Below are positions 59,101 through 64,000 of a stretch of 64,000 nt of DNA, piece after piece. Under the pieces are notes generated by a model. The model made no database searches, was not told the DNA's origin, and saw nothing but the letters and a program-made list of their open reading frames with translations. Numbering within the stretch: position 1 is the first letter of the stretch; every line of letters begins with the position of its first letter. Both the position numbers and the translations under genes were made by a program. The stretch spans positions 86,557,447-86,621,446 of the forward strand of contig NC_132904.1 of NCBI RefSeq assembly GCF_047675955.1. Reading direction: 5' to 3'. The DNA comes from Chlorocebus sabaeus. Taxonomy: Eukaryota; Chordata; Mammalia; Primates; Cercopithecidae.

Positions 59101-59760
59101 TGCAGATGTCTATTTCAGTTTATCTTCTCCTAAATGAAAGATCATTACAGAGGGAAAACTGTCCATAGAAAGCCATTATTGAAGACACTGTATGGAGGTT
59201 CCACCAATAAGCTAACACTTACCTTCAGAGGTGGTTGAGCCTGTCTATCAGTCGAGCCATGGCCCCTGACTGAAATCTGTACTCACCCGCTGGAGCATGT
59301 GCAGCTGCACAAACTCACTCTTGCAAGAAGGAGGATTTAGTTGACCTTTTGGGTGTCTGAGTCTTCATTAAACTGCTTAAGAAACGGCAGATTTAAACTG
59401 AAAATCCTTCATCAAAATCCTCTTCTGATATTCTAGTGTACCTCCACAATCTGGAATGGGGTTGTGGCTTTCTTTGAGAATCTTTCTTCTCATTCTCTTT
59501 CATTCCCCTGACTCTCAGAGGTACTTGCCTCTCTAACCTACCATCTGCAACAAAGTAATTTATTTATTTCTGTATATTTATGATTCTGCATCCTAAAAAT
59601 ATAGGCAACTATGTATAATCATATAGAACTTTCTGCATTGAGCTCTTCCACACATAACCCCCTGAGCCACATGAGGCAAATAAAGCACTAACTTCTGATA
59701 AAAGGGCATAGGAAAACATCCAGCAAAACACAAAAAGACACATAAAAGATGTAGTATCTT

Positions 59761-60022
59761 GGCCAGGTGCAGTGGCTCGTGCCAGTAATCCCAGCACTTT
59801 GGGAGATCAAGGCAGGCGGATCACCTGAGGTCGAAAGTTTGAAACTAGCCTGACAGACCTGGAGAAAATACAACATTAGCCAGGCATGGTGGCGCATGCC
59901 TGTAATCCGCTACTCTGGAGGCTGAGGCAGGAGAATCGCTTGAACCCAGGAGGCAGAGGTTGCAATAAGCTGAGATTGTGCCATTGCACTCCAGCCTGGG
60001 CATCAAGAGTGAAACTCCATCT

Positions 60023-60054
<32 letters not shown>
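59761..60054 (+). mobile_element. Alu with target duplication
   Basis: Dimeric Alu with a ~33-base A tail. The direct repeat AAAGATGTAGTATCTT is at 59745-59760 and 60055-60070. Confidence 0.95.
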
Positions 60055-60059
<5 letters not shown>

Positions 60060-60070
60060 TGTAGTATCTT

Positions 60071-61340
60071 AATAAATTCTATCTTCGGTTTGTTAGAAAC
60101 AGCTTGATGGCTTTCATAGCCCCCCTGATGCATTCCAGTTGGCACTGAAAGCTAAATGTACTTTGTCAGTATGTCTCCCAAATCCTGTAAAGAAAGAAAG
60201 AAAAGCTTAGACTTCTTCAGAAATTTGCTATTCTGCCCATCCAGTCTTTGGATTTGGAAAAGAGCAGAAAAGTACCCAACACCATTACTATGATTCTCCT
60301 TGTAAGTGTATTTTCATCTCTAAGGATAATCCCAGTAGCACATACAGACAATCTAAATTCTTGATAAATTCAGAGCCCTGAGGGTGAATTAAGAGAGAGA
60401 AAGGTGTGGGTAGTGACTGTGCGTTGCTGAAACCACTAGTCATTTGCAAAGTGTTCTTTTTCCAGGGCTTGTTCCCAAAGAGTGTATGCCTCAAATTAAG
60501 GGTATTTCAAACCTAGGACTTCCAAACAGGATAAAAGTGTAAATATTAGCTATTTTTACACATTGCCCAATGGAGACAAAAAATATTCCCTGGGCATCTA
60601 TTTGCACAGGTCCATAAAGTTTTGTGTTTATGGATAGGTTACAAGTTACAGTTTACCTCTATTATTCTCACCTGGGAAAGACTCTTGCCGTAGACAGAGC
60701 CAAAACATCACTTACAGTTGACTAATATACCACTGCAGGAACATGAATTTTCTGGGGCTGACTTCTTCCTCCTTCACTTAAACTTCATCTATTTCTCTCT
60801 GACTTATATTCTCTACCAGTCAGCTACATACTCCCTAAATTCATGTACTCCCACTTCTAAGAATCCACAAATCATCCTGCTTCCTCCTTCAATTTTTTCC
60901 ATTTTTTAGCAATATGCAAAGCCAAACAAACCCTCTCTTTCTATTCATCTAATGCATAAATGCCTAGAAAAATCTGAAGAAAAACCTTCTTTTCTTAAAT
61001 ACTACCTGAAATCAAATAAACTTATGATTATTAAATTATACATAATATATTCTGATCAATGTGTCACTTAATTGGTCTCTATTCTCAAACATCGTGACTT
61101 CAAAGCCTGAATAATCACTTTTAGCAGAAGTGTTATATATTGTATTCAGAACTAGACACCATCCCACAAGACAGATAATAGTAAAATTTCTAATCCCAAG
61201 CCCTGTGAAAACTAAAGATAAAATCTTAATCCCTAACCAAGTGAACAGACCGCCTCTTGGCCATGGGGACCCCAGGGAAAACTTAAAAGTTGAGTTCCCA
61301 GCTATGAAGGGATGGGAGGTTGGATGCACCTCCCTACTGT
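60071..61340. other. Intron of TRIM43-like pseudogene, no exon seen
   Basis: The coiled-coil exon should lie here on the - strand but was not recognised. 61100-61330 resembles an old LTR or MER sequence that I cannot name. Confidence 0.4.
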
Positions 61341-61359
61341 GGTAGTCTCACAGTGCCTT

Positions 61360-61495
61360 GGCCATTATACTAGAGTCTATTAAGTTAGTCACCTTCACCT
61401 TGGGTGTAAACTCCTTGAAGGCAAGTATATCTGTATATTTTAGTCACAATTATATCATTGATACCTAGGCAGTACATGACACTCAGTAAAGAATA
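61360..61495 (-). repeat. L2/MIR-like fragment
   Basis: GTAAACTCCTTGAAGGCAAG with ATATCATTGATACCTAGGCA and CAGTAAAGAATAG matches the CTCCTTGAGGGCAG...AATAAAT end shared by L2 and MIR-like elements. Orientation uncertain. Confidence 0.5.
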
Positions 61496-62265
61496 GATTA
61501 ATCCTCGTGTTCTTTATCTTTCTCCTAATTTCTTTACCTGTGCTGCCCTCCAGCTTTCAAAGTGCTCTCAGAGTCATCACTTACACAGTGTTCTTTAGTT
61601 GCCCCTTCAGTGGGCCAGTGTTTCTGTGCACCAGTGTTCCTGAGAGTTATAACACAGAAAACAGAGCAGGCTCTTGCCCACATTACAGAACATCTTTGTC
61701 TCCCTGTGGATCCCACACATTTGTTCATTAGAGCTCAGGAATTGCCAGAGACTGGCTTTTCTGGCAATGGACTCTAGATTCTTCAGAAGAATATTGGTTT
61801 TGAAATCTTCCTGCTGTGACGGTTCCTTACATGCAGGGCAGGAGTATGGGCTTCTTCCCAGCAAAGGCAGAGGCAGGGCCTACCGAAGCTGTGCCCGCAG
61901 CCTATAGTGATGGGGTCTACGAGGTAATTCAGGCAGATAAAGCAAGTGAGTTCTTTCTGGAAGGCTTGTGGGAAGTCTAAGTCCATTTTTCTGAGGGAAG
62001 AAAACCAGAAGAATTTATTATTATGCTGTAGAGAGACAAAGATCTAAGCAAAGTTTGAATCAGATTTTGATTCAAAATCAAAATTTTGATTACTACTGAT
62101 AAGCTTACAGGTTTAAATCTAGAGCAGGATAGGATTTTATTTTGCACATAACAAAAATGAAAAACTGAGGCACAAAAAAATTCAAGCTTTGCAGAAAAAT
62201 GTGTTGGTTCCCTAACCAACACACACATACCTACTTTCCTGAATTCTTTCCTCCTATATGAAAAA

Positions 62266-62389
62266 ACTTAAGACTGGACACAGTAGCTCATGCTTGTAAT
62301 TCAGCACTTTGGGAGGCTGAGGCAGCAGGATTGCTTGACCCAAGGAGTTCAAGACCAGGCTGGGAAACACGATGAGACCCTGTCTCTAC

Positions 62390-62420
<31 letters not shown>

Positions 62421-62555
62421 GCTAGGCATGCCTATAGTGTCACTAGGGAGGCTGAGGTGGGAGGATCGCTTGAGCCCAGGAGGTCAAGATGGCAGTGAGC
62501 CATGATCCAGCCACTACACTCTAGCCTGAGTGACAGAGCAAGACTCTGTCTCAAA
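62266..62555 (+). mobile_element. Alu
   Basis: GACTGGACACAGTAGCTCAT to GACTCTGTCTCAAAAAAGAG, with an internal A tract at 62391-62418. Its tail expanded into the adjoining microsatellite. Confidence 0.9.
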
Positions 62556-62563
62556 AAAGAGGA

Positions 62564-62652
<89 letters not shown>

Positions 62653-62756
62653 AGGGAGGGAGGGAGGGAGGAAGAAAGAGAAAGAAAGGAAGAGAGAGAG
62701 AGAGAGAAAGAGAAAGAAAGAAAGAAAGAGAGAGAGAGAAAGAAAGAGAAAGAAAG

Positions 62757-62819
<63 letters not shown>

Positions 62820-62945
62820 AAAGAAAGAAAAAGAAAGAAAGAAAGAAAAAGAAAGAAAGAAAGAGAGAGAGAGAAAGAAAGAAAGGAGGGAGGGAGGGGG
62901 GGAGGGAGGAAAGAAAGAAGGAAGGAAGGAAGGAAAGAAGGAAGC
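62556..62945. repeat. Purine microsatellite (GAAA)n/(GA)n/(GGGA)n
   Basis: About 390 bp of almost pure purine on the + strand, grown from the Alu tail. Long lysine/glutamate/arginine open frames across it are artefacts of the repeat. Confidence 0.97.
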
Positions 62946-64000
62946 TTACAGAGTTTTTTGAGGCGTTAGTGTTCCCTAAATTGTATGGTCTTCAGAGGTT
63001 TGACCCTCCTATAGCTTCAAGGGATGAGTCCTGACTGGTGGGAAAATCAATCACACTCTTACTTGCCAGCGATTCATTTAGGGAAGACAGCTAACTAAGC
63101 TCTTCCACTTTGATTATTTCATTTAACTGTAACAACCATCTTATTATGACTTCTTCAAAATCACCCTGCCAGTAAGTGTTGGAGGCCTCCCCAGAAGCAG
63201 AAACCACCATGCTTCCTGCATAGCCTACAGAACCATGAGCCAACTAAAGGTATTTCCTTATATCTCTGGCCAAAATCAGAGTTAGGCTTTACTCTCCAAG
63301 ATACTGCAACAGACAAAAACAAGCCACCATTGTTTTCTAACGTTGTTTTCTTGTTAATTCAATCAACAAGTATTTTCTGGTAAGTTTAGTGTTCCAGAGA
63401 CTGTACTGGTTAATGAAACATCCTTAAGAGAAATAAAAGTTTAAAAATAAACCAGATGATAAAATGCAGTAGTGTACGCAACGCCACTTATCCACATTTT
63501 AGAGTCTTCTGTCTTCTGTCTGTCACCATGATCCAGAAAATGTCTTCAGTATAAGCCATTGGTAAAGATGCATGAAAAATGTATGTAGAGAAGATATAGT
63601 CATACAATTTTTTTTTTCCTTTGAAATCCCTTGTTACCTCAAACAGAATTTACCACTGCAACTCGATTTCTGAATACGTGGGAGTTAATAGAATACTCCT
63701 AATCCATTTATAGGATCTACACTTAGTAAAAAATTAAAAATATCTGAAAACTACTTTGTGAGTCCTTATAATCCATATCAATAATCATGGATTATATTAA
63801 GTAATAGACCAAAATTAATCATCATATTAACCAAAAACACATAGCAAGAAAAGATAACTAAATATTTTCATTTGGAAATTGGGAAATCTAGTCAATTTTA
63901 AAACTCAGCAAATGAGATCATTTCACAGAAGTAACCTAGGTTTTCTGGTAAATTAAAATCAGGACATTTTGTTTTGGTTTGGGAGGGTAGTTCCTCTTCT
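62946..64000. other. No recognised gene; short LTR-like fragment
   Basis: 63183-63250 (GGAGGCCTCCCCAGAAGCAG, ACAGAACCATGAGCCAACTA) resembles the end of an MST/MLT-type LTR. The rest to the window end is AT-rich with nothing recognised. A promoter for the TRIM43-like pseudogene would be expected near or beyond the window end. Confidence 0.4.

Larger units (their letters stand above)
57511..61986 (-). pseudogene. TRIM43-like pseudogene, partial, antisense
   Basis: Three exons on the - strand. 61986-61585: RING/B-box exon starting MDLDFPQAFQKELTCFICLN, close to TRIM43 as I recall it. A RING cysteine is lost (CGHSFGRPC), a frameshift follows near 61850, then KTNILLKNLESIARKASLWQ and a damaged B-box; the donor GTAAGTGATG is kept. 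59320-59223: a 98-nt exon equal in length to its intact counterpart, with GAGTGAG at its start and a GTAAGTG donor, but the acceptor is CAA instead of CAG. 57680-57511: start of PRY-SPRY after TTTTCCTCCCACAG, reading KISFSNEINKDSIRLF, then GRSDYFAA, a stop, and GNHYWELDV, after which homology ends. The coiled-coil and small exons were not found. Retained introns show gene duplication rather than retroposition. Confidence 0.87.

Noticed and set aside
62502..62969. Long open frames rich in KE/RKE repeats
   Set aside because: They are translations of the GA/GAAA microsatellite and have no start context or conserved domain.

Overview
The window is mammalian, and almost certainly primate, nuclear DNA. 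It is AT-rich, dense in Alu elements, and has spliced genes with GT-AG introns. Several young AluY copies (window start, 31.1 kb, 41.1 kb) carry base changes I associate with Old World monkey AluY lineages, so a cercopithecid such as a macaque or baboon is the best guess. The gene content (UBTFL1 next to TRIM49-family genes) corresponds to the human 11q14.3 cluster.

Two genes look intact, both on the + strand. UBTFL1 (CDS 6538-7719, 393 codons, intronless in the coding part) is an HMG-box relative of the rRNA transcription factor UBTF. A TRIM49-like gene (CDS 22758-28823 in six coding exons, 452 codons) has RING, B-box, coiled coil and PRY-SPRY, and its exon sizes of 96, 231, 23 and 98 nt follow the usual TRIM pattern. 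A TATA-containing promoter and a noncoding first exon lie near 20.0-20.2 kb. A similar promoter and exon near 1.5-1.8 kb probably belong to UBTFL1.

The most interesting signal is regulatory. Both putative promoters carry the same composite: a DUX-type 11-mer (TGATTTAATCA at 1537, TAATTTAATCA at 19888), a shared GGTGSAAAGGT tail, and a second half-matching 11-mer AAACCTAATCA 54 or 42 bp downstream, in the same orientation. TRIM49-type genes are known targets of DUX4 in cleavage-stage embryos and mouse Ubtfl1 is preimplantation-specific. The window may therefore be a DUX-controlled embryonic gene cluster.

Around these lie broken relatives. One TRIM pseudogene is on + (coiled-coil exon 13769-13987, SPRY exon 15595-16084). 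A second, TRIM43-like, is on - (RING/B-box exon 61986-61585, 98-nt exon 59320-59223, partial SPRY 57680-57511), with a mariner transposase relic in its last intron. Further host-gene relics are a CREB1-like processed pseudogene (50.7-51.7 kb, +) and the 5' end of CDON joined to half an Alu (17.4-18.4 kb, -).

The rest is interspersed repeats: about 25 Alus, a 5'-truncated young L1 (48.6-49.5 kb), old L1 and L2 fragments, a solo HERV-K-type LTR5 (3.05-4.05 kb, with target duplication), an antisense ERV LTR (38.2-39.0 kb), Tigger/MER-type DNA transposons, and a ~390-bp purine microsatellite (62.55-62.95 kb). I saw no tRNA, rRNA or CRISPR. Family names of repeats and orthology are from memory of consensus sequences and have not been checked by search.
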